The notes beneath the pieces were generated by a model. It was not told the DNA's origin, did not search any database, and was given only the letters and a program-made list of their open reading frames with translations. From Candidatus Daviesbacteria bacterium (GTDB taxonomy: Bacteria > Patescibacteria > Microgenomatia > Daviesbacterales > UBA10151), in assembly GCA_028687915.1 (NCBI GenBank), contig JAQTZF010000001.1, positions 620,001-684,000 on the forward strand: DNA of 64,000 nt. The letters run 5' to 3'. Positions 7,685-16,086 of the stretch are shown here, piece after piece. Within the stretch, counting starts at the first letter, position 1, and the number at the start of each line of letters is the position of its first letter. Both the position numbers and the translations under genes were made by a program.

Positions 7685-8884
7685 ATGCAATTTAACCAAA
7701 TTATTTCAATGGCGCTACGTTCTCTTCAGGCCAATAAAGTTCGTTCTTTTTTAACCATGTTAGGTGTAATTATTGGTGTAGCCTCTGTTATTTTATTGGT
7801 ATCTGTAGGTTCTGGTTTACAAAAATATATTTCTAATCAATTAGAAGGAATTGGTTCAAATTTAATTTTAATTGTGCCTGGTAAATTAGATCTTAAAAAA
7901 GTAAGTCAGGGTGGTGGTCCAACAGCAGGTCTTTTAACTTCTAAATTAACCTCAAAGGATGCAAAAGATTTAGTTTCAAATAGTTCTTTTATAAAAGCTG
8001 CTGCACCAGGCACAACTGCTCAGGCTGCTATTAAATATGGAACAGAAAAGATGTTTTCTCAGGTTGTAGGAATTACTGCTAATTATCCGGAAATTATGAA
8101 CTCACCGTTGGCTTTGGGTGAACATTTTACCGAAACTGATGATCGTGGTGGGAGACGTGTGGCAGTAATAGGATCAGAAGTTGCTAAAACTTTATTTAAA
8201 AGTGATGATCCTTTAAATAAGAAAATATCCATTGGAGACACTAAATTTACAGTTATTGGCGTTTTAAACAGCCGGGGTTTAGGGGGAGCAAGTGAGGATC
8301 ATGTAGTTATACCAATTACTGTAGCAATGAGAATATTTAATCAACAAAAAGTACAAGTAATTTATGCTCAGGCAAATAATGCTGAACAGGTAGATCAGGC
8401 TATTGCTGAGGCAAAAACTATATTATTAAATAGACTGACAGAGGATGATTTTACAATCCTGACACAAAAAGATATTTTAGGGGCTGTCTCTTCGATTTTA
8501 GGAACATTGACTGTGGCTTTGGGAGGTATTGCTGCTATATCTTTGATTGTGGGAGGAATTGGAATTATGAATATTATGTTAGTCTCAGTTACAGAAAGAA
8601 CGCATGAGATTGGTTTACGTAAGGCTTTGGGAGCAACACCAAACGTGATTTTAATGCAATTCTTAATCGAAGCGATTGTTCTTTCAGCTGGTGGAGGGAT
8701 TATTGGAATACTAATTGGAGGTGGGGGTGCTTTACTTCTAAGTAGTGTTATTCCATCACAGGTAACTTTTTGGGCAGTTCTACTAGCGTTCTCAGTTTCA
8801 TTTATTATAGGAATCATCTTTGGGGTTATGCCAGCTCGTAAGGCTTCACGAATGAGTCCAATTGAAGCTCTTCGTTATGAATGA
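7685..8884 (+). CDS. ABC transporter permease (MacB/FtsX family)
   Basis: A 399-residue MacB-type permease. One N-terminal membrane helix follows the conserved NKVRSFLTMLGVIIGVASVI block. A large extracytoplasmic MacB-PCD-type domain comes next (about residues 45-265), then three C-terminal helices with the FtsX signature (IGIMNIMLVSVTERTHEIGLRKALGA) and a terminal PARKASRMSPIEALRYE. The start at 7685 was chosen because AAAGGTGG is placed 9 bases upstream; the frame is open from 7664 but that lies in the ATPase gene. It forms the exporter with the two preceding genes. Its stop overlaps the next start. Confidence 0.92.
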   Translation: MQFNQIISMALRSLQANKVRSFLTMLGVIIGVASVILLVSVGSGLQKYISNQLEGIGSNLILIVPGKLDLKKVSQGGGPTAGLLTSKLTSKDAKDLVSNSSFIKAAAPGTTAQAAIKYGTEKMFSQVVGITANYPEIMNSPLALGEHFTETDDRGGRRVAVIGSEVAKTLFKSDDPLNKKISIGDTKFTVIGVLNSRGLGGASEDHVVIPITVAMRIFNQQKVQVIYAQANNAEQVDQAIAEAKTILLNRLTEDDFTILTQKDILGAVSSILGTLTVALGGIAAISLIVGGIGIMNIMLVSVTERTHEIGLRKALGATPNVILMQFLIEAIVLSAGGGIIGILIGGGGALLLSSVIPSQVTFWAVLLAFSVSFIIGIIFGVMPARKASRMSPIEALRYE

Positions 8885-9470
8885 AGAAAAAAGTATTAAT
8901 TTAAGGTTTTTTGCTATAGCTTTAGTTTTATTAATTGTGGGTATTCTTTTGCTTTTTTTAGGTTTTAATCAAGGTTCTTCTGAAACAGTTAATAAAACAG
9001 AAACTCCTCAGCCTTCAGTAAGTTCAACTCAGTCTGCCCGTATATCTGAGGAGCCTATTAAAGGGGAAGAGGCAGAAGTAACCAGAGTAGTTGATGGAGA
9101 TACAATTGTTATTTCCAGTGGAGAAAAAGTTAGATATATTGGCATTGATACACCAGAAACAGTTGACCCAAGGAGAGCTGTTGGTTGTTTTGGTAAGGAA
9201 GCATCAAATGAGAATAAAAAATTAGTTGAAGGAAAAACTGTAGTTTTGATGAAAGATATATCTGATAAGGATCAATTTGGTAGATTGTTAAGGCTGGTAT
9301 ATTTGAAACAGGATGATGGGAATTTCATTTTTGTAAATGATTATTTAGTAAGAGAAGGTTTTGCTAAGGCATCAACTTATCCTCCGGATGTTAAATTTTC
9401 CAAACAATTTGTGGAGGCTGAAAGAGAAGCCAGGGAAGCGTCCCGGGGCTTGTGGAAGATGTGTTTGTAA
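8877..9470 (+). CDS. membrane-anchored thermonuclease (SNase-like)
   Basis: A 197-residue protein with an N-terminal membrane segment (about residues 8-30), a Ser/Thr/Glu-rich spacer and a staphylococcal-nuclease domain from about residue 63. Visible family motifs are VVDGDTI (calcium-binding Asp), VRYIGIDTPE (first catalytic Arg), the KDQFGRLLRLVY block (second catalytic Arg) and YLVREGFAKA. It is complete and should be an extracellular, calcium-dependent DNase/RNase. In a host-dependent or scavenging lifestyle this would supply nucleotides. The ATG overlaps the permease stop, so it belongs to the exporter operon; a TTG start at 8862 is also open. Confidence 0.88.
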   Translation: MNEEKSINLRFFAIALVLLIVGILLLFLGFNQGSSETVNKTETPQPSVSSTQSARISEEPIKGEEAEVTRVVDGDTIVISSGEKVRYIGIDTPETVDPRRAVGCFGKEASNENKKLVEGKTVVLMKDISDKDQFGRLLRLVYLKQDDGNFIFVNDYLVREGFAKASTYPPDVKFSKQFVEAEREAREASRGLWKMCL

Positions 9471-9474
9471 CGTG

Positions 9475-9480
9475 TATAAT
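9475..9480 (+). promoter_or_regulatory. -10 box 7 bases before a start codon
   Basis: A perfect TATAAT preceded directly by TG, with 7 bases to the ATG at 9488. No convincing -35 box. It would give a leaderless transcript for the DUF192 gene. Confidence 0.45.
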
Positions 9481-9487
9481 AAATAAA

Positions 9488-9976
9488 ATGAAGAAATTTT
9501 GGATTCAAATTATTGCTTTAACATTAATAATCTTTGGTGGTTTATACTTTTATAGTAATCCTTCGGTTATATATATGTTTTTTCCTAACAACGCACCTAT
9601 TGTGACGACAAAATTAAAGGTAGGAAATAATATTCTAAATATAGAAATTGCTGATAATACTGAGGAAAGGGCAAAGGGTTTAAGCGGTAGAGAGAAACTA
9701 GCTTCTGATTCTGGTATGTTGTTTGTTTTTTCTGAAAGTCAAAAGTATCGGTTTTGGATGAAGGATATGAAAATTCCACTAGATATTATTTTTATAAATG
9801 AAGGTGGTGTTGTGGATCTTCTTAAAAATATTGTTCCTCCAGGCGCCAATCAAAAAGATTCTGATTTACCAATTCTTTCCCCAATTACTCCTGTGGATAT
9901 GGTATTGGAGGTTAGTAGTGGATATATTGATTCTCATGGAATTAAAGTTGGAGATAGTGTTACACTTGTAAAGTAA
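9488..9976 (+). CDS. DUF192 family protein, exported form
   Basis: A 162-residue protein with an N-terminal membrane segment (about residues 3-22) and a complete DUF192 domain: EERAKGLSGREKL, SGMLFVF, YRFWMKDMKIPLDIIFI and a late VLEVSSGYIDSHGIKVGD. This is the canonical extracytoplasmic form, with the intact FWMKDM core that the shorter paralogue at 4976 lacks. The start at 9488 is preferred over 9452 because the earlier codon lies in the nuclease gene and a TATAAT box stands 7 bases upstream. The function of the family is unknown. Confidence 0.85.
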   Translation: MKKFWIQIIALTLIIFGGLYFYSNPSVIYMFFPNNAPIVTTKLKVGNNILNIEIADNTEERAKGLSGREKLASDSGMLFVFSESQKYRFWMKDMKIPLDIIFINEGGVVDLLKNIVPPGANQKDSDLPILSPITPVDMVLEVSSGYIDSHGIKVGDSVTLVK

Positions 9977-9979
9977 AAC

Positions 9980-11437
9980 ATGGAAGTACTGCCGATTGAA
10001 AGCCTATCTGATTTTGAAAAAGATATATATGGCGCCAATTTGTATAATTTATCCCTTTTAAAACGATTAGATTTTCCTGTACCAAACGGTGTAATTATTT
10101 ACCCCCCGGAAATTGTATTAAAAATAATTTTACAACATTTAGAAGACAATAAAAGAGAAATATTTGAGGCAAATTTAACTTTAATTAAATCAGAAATTTC
10201 TAAAATTCCTTTGCCGCCTGAACTTTTGGATAAACTAAAAAAAGAAACACACTATTTATTAGAAGGTTTTGTGTTTGATAAAAAAGAAGCTCTCTGGCAA
10301 AAACTTTTGAGTTTATGGCTAGATGAAATTAGAGTTAAGATTTGGAATACTGGCTTAGGAGAAGGTGTGGCTAATAATTTATCACCACAGGTAATATTTT
10401 GGAATAAAGAAAAATTTGAGATTGCAGAAGCTTATTTTGATCCTGAAATAAAAGATGTGGCTATTTCTAATAAAAATAATCTTTCACCTCAGTTATTAAA
10501 CTTGATTGATAAAACAGTTATGCTTGGTAATCAAAAATTATTTATTCCACAAATATATAGTTTTTTGATTCAAAATAATGATGCAAAAATTATTGGTGTG
10601 AAGCCTTTTACAGAGTCTTTACCTTTGGCTAAAACCAAGGATATTGTTTTGCCTCAGGTACCACAAAGAAAAATTATTAAATCTGCTATTAAATTGTTTT
10701 TAAACCTTTCTTCAGGTTTTACTATTGATAAAGATGTTGATGGATTATTAATAGAGGGGGAACGTGCAAAAGATTTTGATGAACTTGTATTTAGGTTATC
10801 AGAAGGGGCTTTATCATTTCCTGATAAGCCGGTTATATATAGATTACAAGATAAGGATGAAGGAGAACTTCGTGGAACCATGAGGTTACTTCATAGAAAA
10901 AATATGTTAGATGAAGCATGTAATGCACTCTTGTTTGTAAGAAATAAAAAGAATTTGCTGAATGTGGAATTATTTATTCCGCGGGTTGCATCTTTAAACG
11001 AATTTTTAGAAATGAAAAGAGAATTGGCAAGTCGTGGTATTAGTAGAAAAGGTTCAATGAAATTAGGGTTGGAGATATCCATTCCGGAAAATATTATTAA
11101 TATAGAAAATTATTTAGAATCAGGCTTGGATACAATACTTTTAGATCTGGATTTAATGCAAAAAATTATATGTGATACAAGAGATAATCAGCCGGATTTA
11201 ATTAAAGAACATGTGACTACTTTAATTAAATTTATTAGTCCTGCTTTTTTGAGTTGTCATAAGGCAAAAGTACCTATTATTGCCAGAGGGAGTGTGGTTT
11301 TACATCCTGAGATGTTAGATTTTTTGATAGAAAAAGGGGTTTGGGGAATTGTGGCAAATACTTTATCAGAAGTAAGTAATTTACCAGAACATCTTCATTG
11401 GGTGGAAAATAGGATTATTCAAAAGAAACTCTACTAA
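9980..11437 (+). CDS. degenerate PEP-synthase/PPDK-like protein
   Basis: A 485-residue protein, well below the 750-900 of PEP synthases. The N-terminus (NLYNLSLLKRLDFPVPNGVII) resembles the opening of the ATP-grasp domain of PEP synthase and pyruvate phosphate dikinase. The C-terminal 200 residues resemble their PEP-binding TIM barrel (RGTMRLLHRKNMLDEA, LGLEISIPENI, LHPEMLDFLIEKGVWGIV). The phosphohistidine domain (THAA/CHAA motif) is missing, and the catalytic Cys of the barrel's CGQ-type motif appears replaced in IIARGSVV. This is probably a regulatory or structural derivative rather than an active enzyme. It follows the DUF192 gene by 3 bases. Confidence 0.62.
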   Translation: MEVLPIESLSDFEKDIYGANLYNLSLLKRLDFPVPNGVIIYPPEIVLKIILQHLEDNKREIFEANLTLIKSEISKIPLPPELLDKLKKETHYLLEGFVFDKKEALWQKLLSLWLDEIRVKIWNTGLGEGVANNLSPQVIFWNKEKFEIAEAYFDPEIKDVAISNKNNLSPQLLNLIDKTVMLGNQKLFIPQIYSFLIQNNDAKIIGVKPFTESLPLAKTKDIVLPQVPQRKIIKSAIKLFLNLSSGFTIDKDVDGLLIEGERAKDFDELVFRLSEGALSFPDKPVIYRLQDKDEGELRGTMRLLHRKNMLDEACNALLFVRNKKNLLNVELFIPRVASLNEFLEMKRELASRGISRKGSMKLGLEISIPENIINIENYLESGLDTILLDLDLMQKIICDTRDNQPDLIKEHVTTLIKFISPAFLSCHKAKVPIIARGSVVLHPEMLDFLIEKGVWGIVANTLSEVSNLPEHLHWVENRIIQKKLY

Positions 11438-11465
11438 TTAGGCTTAAAAATATTTATTGGTGAAG

Positions 11466-11493
11466 TTGCAAATTATAGAAGATTAGATATAAA
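11466..11493 (+). promoter_or_regulatory. sigma70-type promoter upstream of two exported hypotheticals
   Basis: TTGCAA (11466-11471), 16-base spacer, TATAAA (11488-11493), 11 bases before the ATG at 11505. Confidence 0.5.
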
Positions 11494-11504
11494 ATTAATT
11501 AAGT

Positions 11505-11906
11505 ATGGATCAAGAAACTGCCCCAAAACAATCTGTAAAAGAGGAATCAGGAGTTGATGTTATAGAGGAGCAAGTTGTAGCTGCGCAACCAAAAGTTGAA
11601 TTGCAACCTGTTTCTAATAAAAAGAAAATTGTGTTAATTAGTTTAATTATTCTTGTGTTTTTAAGTATAAGTATCTATTTTTTTGTAATTAATCCTGGTG
11701 GTTCTATATTAAATATGTTTTTTAATAAAAAGAATACCAGTAGTATTCAACCTACTCCAACCCCTTTGGTAACTAATACTGTGGATGTTTCTGATCCACA
11801 AATTGATAAAGATATTCAGGCTTTGAATATAAAAGTAACAAGTTTGGATACTGATTTTAGTAATATTGATGATGGTTTAAACGATAATCCAGTTGATAAT
11901 GAATAA
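11505..11906 (+). CDS. single-pass membrane hypothetical protein
   Basis: A 133-residue protein. The N-terminal 40 residues are acidic and Gln/Val-rich and likely cytoplasmic. One membrane helix follows (about residues 44-64, IVLISLIILVFLSISIYFFVI), then a Thr/Pro-rich linker and an acidic extracytoplasmic tail (DTDFSNIDDGLNDNP). No family was recognised. It overlaps the next gene by 8 bases, so the two exported proteins are probably made together. Confidence 0.55.
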   Translation: MDQETAPKQSVKEESGVDVIEEQVVAAQPKVELQPVSNKKKIVLISLIILVFLSISIYFFVINPGGSILNMFFNKKNTSSIQPTPTPLVTNTVDVSDPQIDKDIQALNIKVTSLDTDFSNIDDGLNDNPVDNE

Positions 11907-12684
11907 ATATAAGTTTTTTATCATTTTAATATTAGTAATTATGGCTACATTTGGAGTCTATAATAATACTTTGGCAGAAAGCTCTACTGAATCTGCTGTA
12001 AAAGCAGAGAAACTAACCCAAAAAGAAGAGGTTTTACGAAATAAAACAGAACTTGAGATAAATCGCAGATTAACTTCTTTATCAAATTTAAATACAAGAG
12101 TAGAAGCAATGAAAAAGTTAAGTAATGAAAGCAAAAACACCCTTATTTTACAAGTTCAGGATCAAATAAATAGCTTAAATGCTTTAAAACTTAAAATACA
12201 AAATGATTCTGATATTCAATCTTTTAAAGATGATCGCTTAGCTATAACTGAAGAGTACCGTATTTATCTATTATTTATCCCAAAAATGCATATTTTAGCT
12301 GCTTCTGATAGGATTTTTGAAATAACAGCAGATATGGATAAGTTAGTTTCTAAGATGCAAACAAGAATTGATTCTGAAAAAAAGAAGGGTAAAGATATTA
12401 CAACTATGCAATCAAATCTGGATAATATTAAAAGTAAAATAACAGACGCAAATACTCAGGCTAAGGCAGCCACGGATTTAGTTACATTATTGGTTCCGGA
12501 TCAGGGTAATAAAAGTAAATTTGCTGCAAATAAACAAGCCTTACAGGATGCAAGAAAAAAGTTAGTGTTAGCAAAACAAGATCTAAGTTTGGTAAAACAA
12601 GGTTTTGAACAAATTAGACAAGATCTAAATCCTTCAAGCAGTTCTTCAGCAACCCCTTCTGCAATTAAAACTAAGTTACGGTAA
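11899..12684 (+). CDS. secreted coiled-coil hypothetical protein
   Basis: A 261-residue protein with a signal peptide (about residues 1-25, ending NTLAES), followed by an almost entirely helical, Lys/Asn/Gln/Asp-rich body with heptad-like spacing (for example ELEINRRLTSLSNLNTRVEAM). A Ser/Pro tail ends the chain. It has no enzymatic motif; a structural or wall-associated role is likely. The start at 11899 was chosen because the signal peptide begins there; a TTG two codons earlier is also open. It overlaps the preceding membrane protein gene. Confidence 0.55.
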   Translation: MNKYKFFIILILVIMATFGVYNNTLAESSTESAVKAEKLTQKEEVLRNKTELEINRRLTSLSNLNTRVEAMKKLSNESKNTLILQVQDQINSLNALKLKIQNDSDIQSFKDDRLAITEEYRIYLLFIPKMHILAASDRIFEITADMDKLVSKMQTRIDSEKKKGKDITTMQSNLDNIKSKITDANTQAKAATDLVTLLVPDQGNKSKFAANKQALQDARKKLVLAKQDLSLVKQGFEQIRQDLNPSSSSSATPSAIKTKLR

Positions 12685-12695
12685 TAACTTATAGT

Positions 12696-12724
12696 TTGAC
12701 TTCAGCCACAAGAAAGCCTATAAT
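12696..12724 (+). promoter_or_regulatory. near-consensus promoter, almost leaderless
   Basis: TTGACT (12696-12701), 17-base spacer, TATAAT (12719-12724), 11 bases before the ATG at 12736. The predicted leader is about 5 bases. One of the strongest promoters in the window by sequence. Confidence 0.7.
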
Positions 12725-12735
12725 TATTCATTATA

Positions 12736-13638
12736 ATGCTTGAAAGTTTCCCTCAACGGGTTATTAGACATATTAAAAACGGAGAATTTGATCCGAAGAC
12801 CCTCTTAACCGGTTTATCTCAAGCTAAAAACTTGGTCACAAAATGTAAAGTCTATGAAGGTGGGTTGAGGTTTATGGTAAACCGTCCGAATTTTATGGGA
12901 ATTGAGGATCTTGCTGTTGCCGAATATTCATATTCTGACGAGCTGGTTGATGAGTCTTTTCCTGCTAGTCTAAGAGTTTATGATTTTCCCTTAAGAAGCA
13001 GAGTAATACCTATTTTAACCAGTAAAGCAGGGGCTATGCATACTTCGGAGTCAATAGATGAAGTTGATGGGGCAATAGCTACATTTTCGGGACCAACTTT
13101 TATAAGAGGGGATTATATACCAAATAATGGATTCTATTTCCATGGGGCTACTGTTAAAAATGATTTCTGTGAGACCAGTCCTCCCGGCCAAAGAAGAGGA
13201 GCTTTTGGTTTTAAATTAGACGGTACTTTAGAGTTAATGACAGATAAAGAAAAATGGCAAGTGGTTCACGAAGAATTTAAAGGATATCAAGCACTAATAG
13301 GAACATCATTCTATTTTCTTAGTCGTGACCTAATAGGAGAGCATACTGAACCGACCAGTGCTTTATCCAGAAGAAACCAGTTATCTTATTTATTTCAATA
13401 TCATACTAAGGCTCATACCAAACGAATAGGCTTTGCAATTTCTGATGAATTGATATCAAGGTATGATATGAAATTTGCACTTGATGATTATATTAGAAGA
13501 TCAAAAGGTATCCAGTATAAAGCGGTTGAATTGGAGCGTAGCAGGTGCACCTGTATTGTTAAAAATAATGGTCAAACAGATGCGTATATCGGGCAAGGTT
13601 TCTTCCGAAGAGATCATTATGTTGTCGTTTTAGACTAA
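12736..13638 (+). CDS. unassigned 300-residue cytoplasmic protein
   Basis: I do not recognise this protein with confidence. It has no signal peptide or membrane helix. The middle part (about residues 110-165: IATFSGPTFIRGDYIP, FYFHGATVKNDFCE, RRGAFGFKLDGTLELM) and the end (YIGQGFFRRDHYVVVLD) loosely recall the phosphodiester-glycosidase (NAGPA-like) fold, where a displayed-title block precedes a G-x-D-G turn. That match is weak and the usual export signal is missing. It has its own near-consensus promoter, so it is probably well expressed. Its end overlaps the convergent rsmI end by 9 bases. Confidence 0.55.
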   Translation: MLESFPQRVIRHIKNGEFDPKTLLTGLSQAKNLVTKCKVYEGGLRFMVNRPNFMGIEDLAVAEYSYSDELVDESFPASLRVYDFPLRSRVIPILTSKAGAMHTSESIDEVDGAIATFSGPTFIRGDYIPNNGFYFHGATVKNDFCETSPPGQRRGAFGFKLDGTLELMTDKEKWQVVHEEFKGYQALIGTSFYFLSRDLIGEHTEPTSALSRRNQLSYLFQYHTKAHTKRIGFAISDELISRYDMKFALDDYIRRSKGIQYKAVELERSRCTCIVKNNGQTDAYIGQGFFRRDHYVVVLD

Positions 13639-14307
13639 ATTTAGAAGAAGAACATATTCTCCTTTTGGAGACTGTTTTTTAAAGTCTGCTAGCCATTTAG
13701 AAATTGTTTGGGATTTTACATTTTGATGAATTTTAGTTAATTCTTTTGCTAAAACTACCTCGAAATTATCTCCATAAATTGTTTCCATATCTTCCAGTGT
13801 TCTAATTAGTTTATGGGGAGCAACATAAGCTATAAAAGTAGAGGCTAGCTGCTCGTTAATCAAAGTAAGTTTTTTGAGTAGCCCTGTTCTTTTGCCCTGT
13901 TTTTCTGGCAGGTAACCTAAAAACATAAACTTATCAGGTGGTAATCCGGATAGAGTTAATGCAGTAATAGCTGCTGTTGGGCCTGGTAGGGAATCTACTA
14001 CAATATCTTGTGCTATACATTCCTTAATTAATTTATATCCTGGATCAGAAATTAAGGGAGTCCCAGCATCTGATACCAGAACTAAATTTTCGCCATTTTG
14101 TAATCTGGAAATAATTAAAGGAAAAGTTCTTGCTTCATTATTATCATTTAAAACTACCATTGGTTTTTTAATTTCAAAATGATGAAGAAGTAAACCGGTG
14201 TGTCTTGAGTCTTCACAAATTACTGCATCACAGGCCTTTAGAGCTTCAAGTGCTCTTAAACTGATATCTTTTAAATTTCCTATAGGTGTTGATACAATGA
14301 TTAACAT
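13630..14307 (-). CDS. rsmI: 16S rRNA (cytidine1402-2'-O)-methyltransferase
   Basis: A 225-residue SAM-dependent methyltransferase of the tetrapyrrole-methylase fold. The start VSTPIGNLKDISLRALEAL and the blocks CEDSRHTGLLL, LVSDAGTPLISDPGY, SLPGPTAAITAL and FLGYLP are diagnostic for RsmI, which methylates the ribose of C1402 in the decoding centre. Bacterial RsmI is often about 280 residues; this one lacks the C-terminal extension. The start at 14307 is fixed by the family N-terminus; 12 further codons are open upstream but would run deeper into the divergent DedA gene. The two divergent genes overlap by 11 bases. Confidence 0.93.
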   Translation of the reverse strand: MLIIVSTPIGNLKDISLRALEALKACDAVICEDSRHTGLLLHHFEIKKPMVVLNDNNEARTFPLIISRLQNGENLVLVSDAGTPLISDPGYKLIKECIAQDIVVDSLPGPTAAITALTLSGLPPDKFMFLGYLPEKQGKRTGLLKKLTLINEQLASTFIAYVAPHKLIRTLEDMETIYGDNFEVVLAKELTKIHQNVKSQTISKWLADFKKQSPKGEYVLLLNLV

Positions 14308-14923
14308 GATTGAAAGTTTAGCATCCTGGATAATAAATGTCATCTCGACTTTGGGCTACCCTGGAATTATAGTAACTATGGCGATCGAATCTGCCTTAAT
14401 TCCACTTCCTTCAGAAATAATTATGCCATTTTCTGGTTATCTTGCATCAGTTGGGAAATTTAGCTTATTAGGAGTTGCCTTAGCAGGCGCTGTGGGAAAT
14501 CTTCTTGGCTCTTTAGTTGCTTATGCCATTGGTTATTATGGTCATGAAAAATTAGTTAGAAGATTTATTAGAAAATTCGGGAAATGGATTTTGATTTCAG
14601 AAGATGAGCTTGATGAAACTGAAAAATTATTACACAAATATAAGGATTTGGTAGTTTTAGGAAGCAGGGTAGTTCCAGGAATTAGAACAGTAATATCCTT
14701 ACCTTGTGGTTTTGCCAAGCTTCCAATCTATAGATTTATCATAATGACTTTTATTGGTTCATTTATTTGGTCATATCTTCTGGCATGGATTGGATTTTTT
14801 ATGGGAGAAAATTGGGATACTTTAGGGCCATACTTTCATAAAGTGGATGCTGTTATTGTTGTTTTGATATTAATTGCAGGTGGACTTTATATTCGTTATA
14901 AGCTTAAAAAGAATAAGAAGTAA
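14297..14923 (+). CDS. DedA family membrane protein
   Basis: A 208-residue multi-pass protein of the DedA/VTT (SNARE-associated) family. It shows the family pattern TLGYPGIIVTMAIESALIPLPSEIIMPFSGYL near the N-terminus (E and P-x-P-S-E motif), then GNLLGSLVAYAIGYYGH and the conserved GSRVVPGIRTVISLPCG block. DedA proteins act in lipid-carrier or phospholipid flipping and membrane homeostasis. The start at 14297 has AGGTG 8 bases upstream and the proper family N-terminus; the longer frame lies inside rsmI. Its promoter must sit in the antisense of rsmI. Confidence 0.9.
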   Translation: MINMIESLASWIINVISTLGYPGIIVTMAIESALIPLPSEIIMPFSGYLASVGKFSLLGVALAGAVGNLLGSLVAYAIGYYGHEKLVRRFIRKFGKWILISEDELDETEKLLHKYKDLVVLGSRVVPGIRTVISLPCGFAKLPIYRFIIMTFIGSFIWSYLLAWIGFFMGENWDTLGPYFHKVDAVIVVLILIAGGLYIRYKLKKNKK

Positions 14924-14961
14924 TGGCTTTCCTCTGAATCCTGCAGAACATGAAAAAGGAA

Positions 14962-14990
14962 TTGACAAATAGCCTTATAAGGAATATTAT
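14962..14990 (+). promoter_or_regulatory. near-consensus leaderless promoter
   Basis: TTGACA (14962-14967), 17-base spacer, TATTAT (14985-14990), 6 bases before the ATG at 14997. The expected start point is the A of the ATG itself. Confidence 0.75.
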
Positions 14991-14996
14991 TGGCTA

Positions 14997-15407
14997 ATGT
15001 CAACAGAAAATTCAATTAAGTCCGAAGAATATAGTTTGATGCCAGACGGATTATTACCTCAAAAAACAACAAGAGCTTCAACGCTACTAATACCTACTGG
15101 TTTATCAATATTGATATCTGTAGGTATTTTAGGAATGAGCCAGATGGAAAATGTATCAGCGACGGGTCAACAGGATGTCGTTAATCTTACATCTGAGTCT
15201 ACCATATGTGCTCAGGTTATAACCAAAGTTAGAAGCAGGATAAACGGTGAAATTTGGATGTCTCCGGATACTTGTTTTGAAAGAGATATTTGGGAATATA
15301 TAACTCCAGGTGCTGAAGACGGTGAACTTTTTTATAATTATATACCCAGTGTAACGAAGCCAAGAGATACTTTTCGTGTAGGACCACAGCCTTATTCTTA
15401 TCCCTAA
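14997..15407 (+). CDS. small single-pass membrane hypothetical protein
   Basis: A 136-residue protein with a hydrophilic N-terminus, one membrane helix or uncleaved signal (about residues 31-47, LLIPTGLSILISVGILG) and an extracytoplasmic part with two Cys (CAQVITKVRSR and PDTCFERD) that could form a disulfide. The end is Pro/Tyr-rich. No family was recognised. The strong leaderless promoter suggests real expression. It is convergent with lexA, 4 bases away. Confidence 0.55.
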   Translation: MSTENSIKSEEYSLMPDGLLPQKTTRASTLLIPTGLSILISVGILGMSQMENVSATGQQDVVNLTSESTICAQVITKVRSRINGEIWMSPDTCFERDIWEYITPGAEDGELFYNYIPSVTKPRDTFRVGPQPYSYP

Positions 15408-15411
15408 GCGA

Positions 15412-16026
15412 TTAGAATCTTCTTATAACACCAACACATTTACCCTGGATTTTAACATCTGTTGCATAAATTGGTTCCATAGCAGAATTAGCAGGTTCTA
15501 ATCTAATTCTTGTAGCTTCTCTGTAATATTTCTTTAATGTAGCTAAACCATTTTCAAGTAGCGCAACTACGATTTCTCCATTATTGGCAGAGGTTTGTTC
15601 TTCAATGACAACATAATCACCATCTAAAATTCCTTCTTCTATCATGGAATCACCTTTAACCTGAAGTACAAAAGAGCGTTTTTTACCAGTGATCATATTG
15701 GTAGGAACATTAACTGTGGCATTAGGGTCTGTATAAACCATAATTGGTTGTCCTGCAGCAATATAACCCAAAATTGGCAATTCAATACCTTTAAGAGATT
15801 GTGAAACTTGCATATCTAAAACCTCGATGCCTCTAATTGCTCCTTCAAACTTTTTAATTAAGCCTTTATGTACCAGAGCTTGTAAATGTTCATGAACTGT
15901 TGCTAATGAAGATACTCCAAGGCAATTAGCGATTTCTGCTAAAGTAGGTGAGTAACCATACTTTTCAATATATTGTTTTAGAAAATCTAATATTTGTTTT
16001 TGGCGTTTATATAAGGTTATTGGCAT
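15412..16026 (-). CDS. lexA: LexA repressor
   Basis: A 204-residue SOS repressor. The N-terminal winged helix (TLYKRQKQILDFLKQYI, YSPTLAEIANCLGVSSLATVHEHL) matches LexA. The self-cleavage site is Ala91-Gly92 in GYIAAGQPI. The catalytic dyad is Ser127 (GDSMIEEG) and Lys165 (LATLKKY). All residues for RecA-stimulated autoproteolysis are present. The start at 16026 begins the conserved domain; 20 more codons are open upstream but overlap the promoter. Two other SOS-type genes in the window, uvrB and uvrA, share an upstream motif with lexA, consistent with a LexA regulon. Confidence 0.95.
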   Translation of the reverse strand: MPITLYKRQKQILDFLKQYIEKYGYSPTLAEIANCLGVSSLATVHEHLQALVHKGLIKKFEGAIRGIEVLDMQVSQSLKGIELPILGYIAAGQPIMVYTDPNATVNVPTNMITGKKRSFVLQVKGDSMIEEGILDGDYVVIEEQTSANNGEIVVALLENGLATLKKYYREATRIRLEPANSAMEPIYATDVKIQGKCVGVIRRF

Positions 16027-16056
16027 ATCTTTAGTTCGCTTTTTGTTTGTGTATTT

Positions 16057-16086
16057 ACCATACCAAAGACAACCCGAACGTGTCAA
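16057..16086 (-). promoter_or_regulatory. lexA promoter
   Basis: On the minus strand: TTGACA (16086-16081), 18-base spacer, TATGGT (16062-16057), about 30 bases before the lexA ATG. The candidate LexA operator (16064-16078) fills the spacer. Confidence 0.65.
16064..16078 (-). promoter_or_regulatory. candidate LexA operator upstream of lexA
   Basis: TTCGGG-N5-TTTG on the minus strand, between the -35 and -10 boxes. The same motif with identical spacing precedes uvrB (19035-19049) and uvrA (37853-37867). Autoregulation is the expected arrangement for lexA. Confidence 0.55.

Noticed and set aside
8395..8817. 140-codon frame antisense to the ABC permease
   Set aside because: It lies wholly inside a clearly coding permease gene, has no ribosome binding site, and its product is low-complexity Ile/Pro/Ser.
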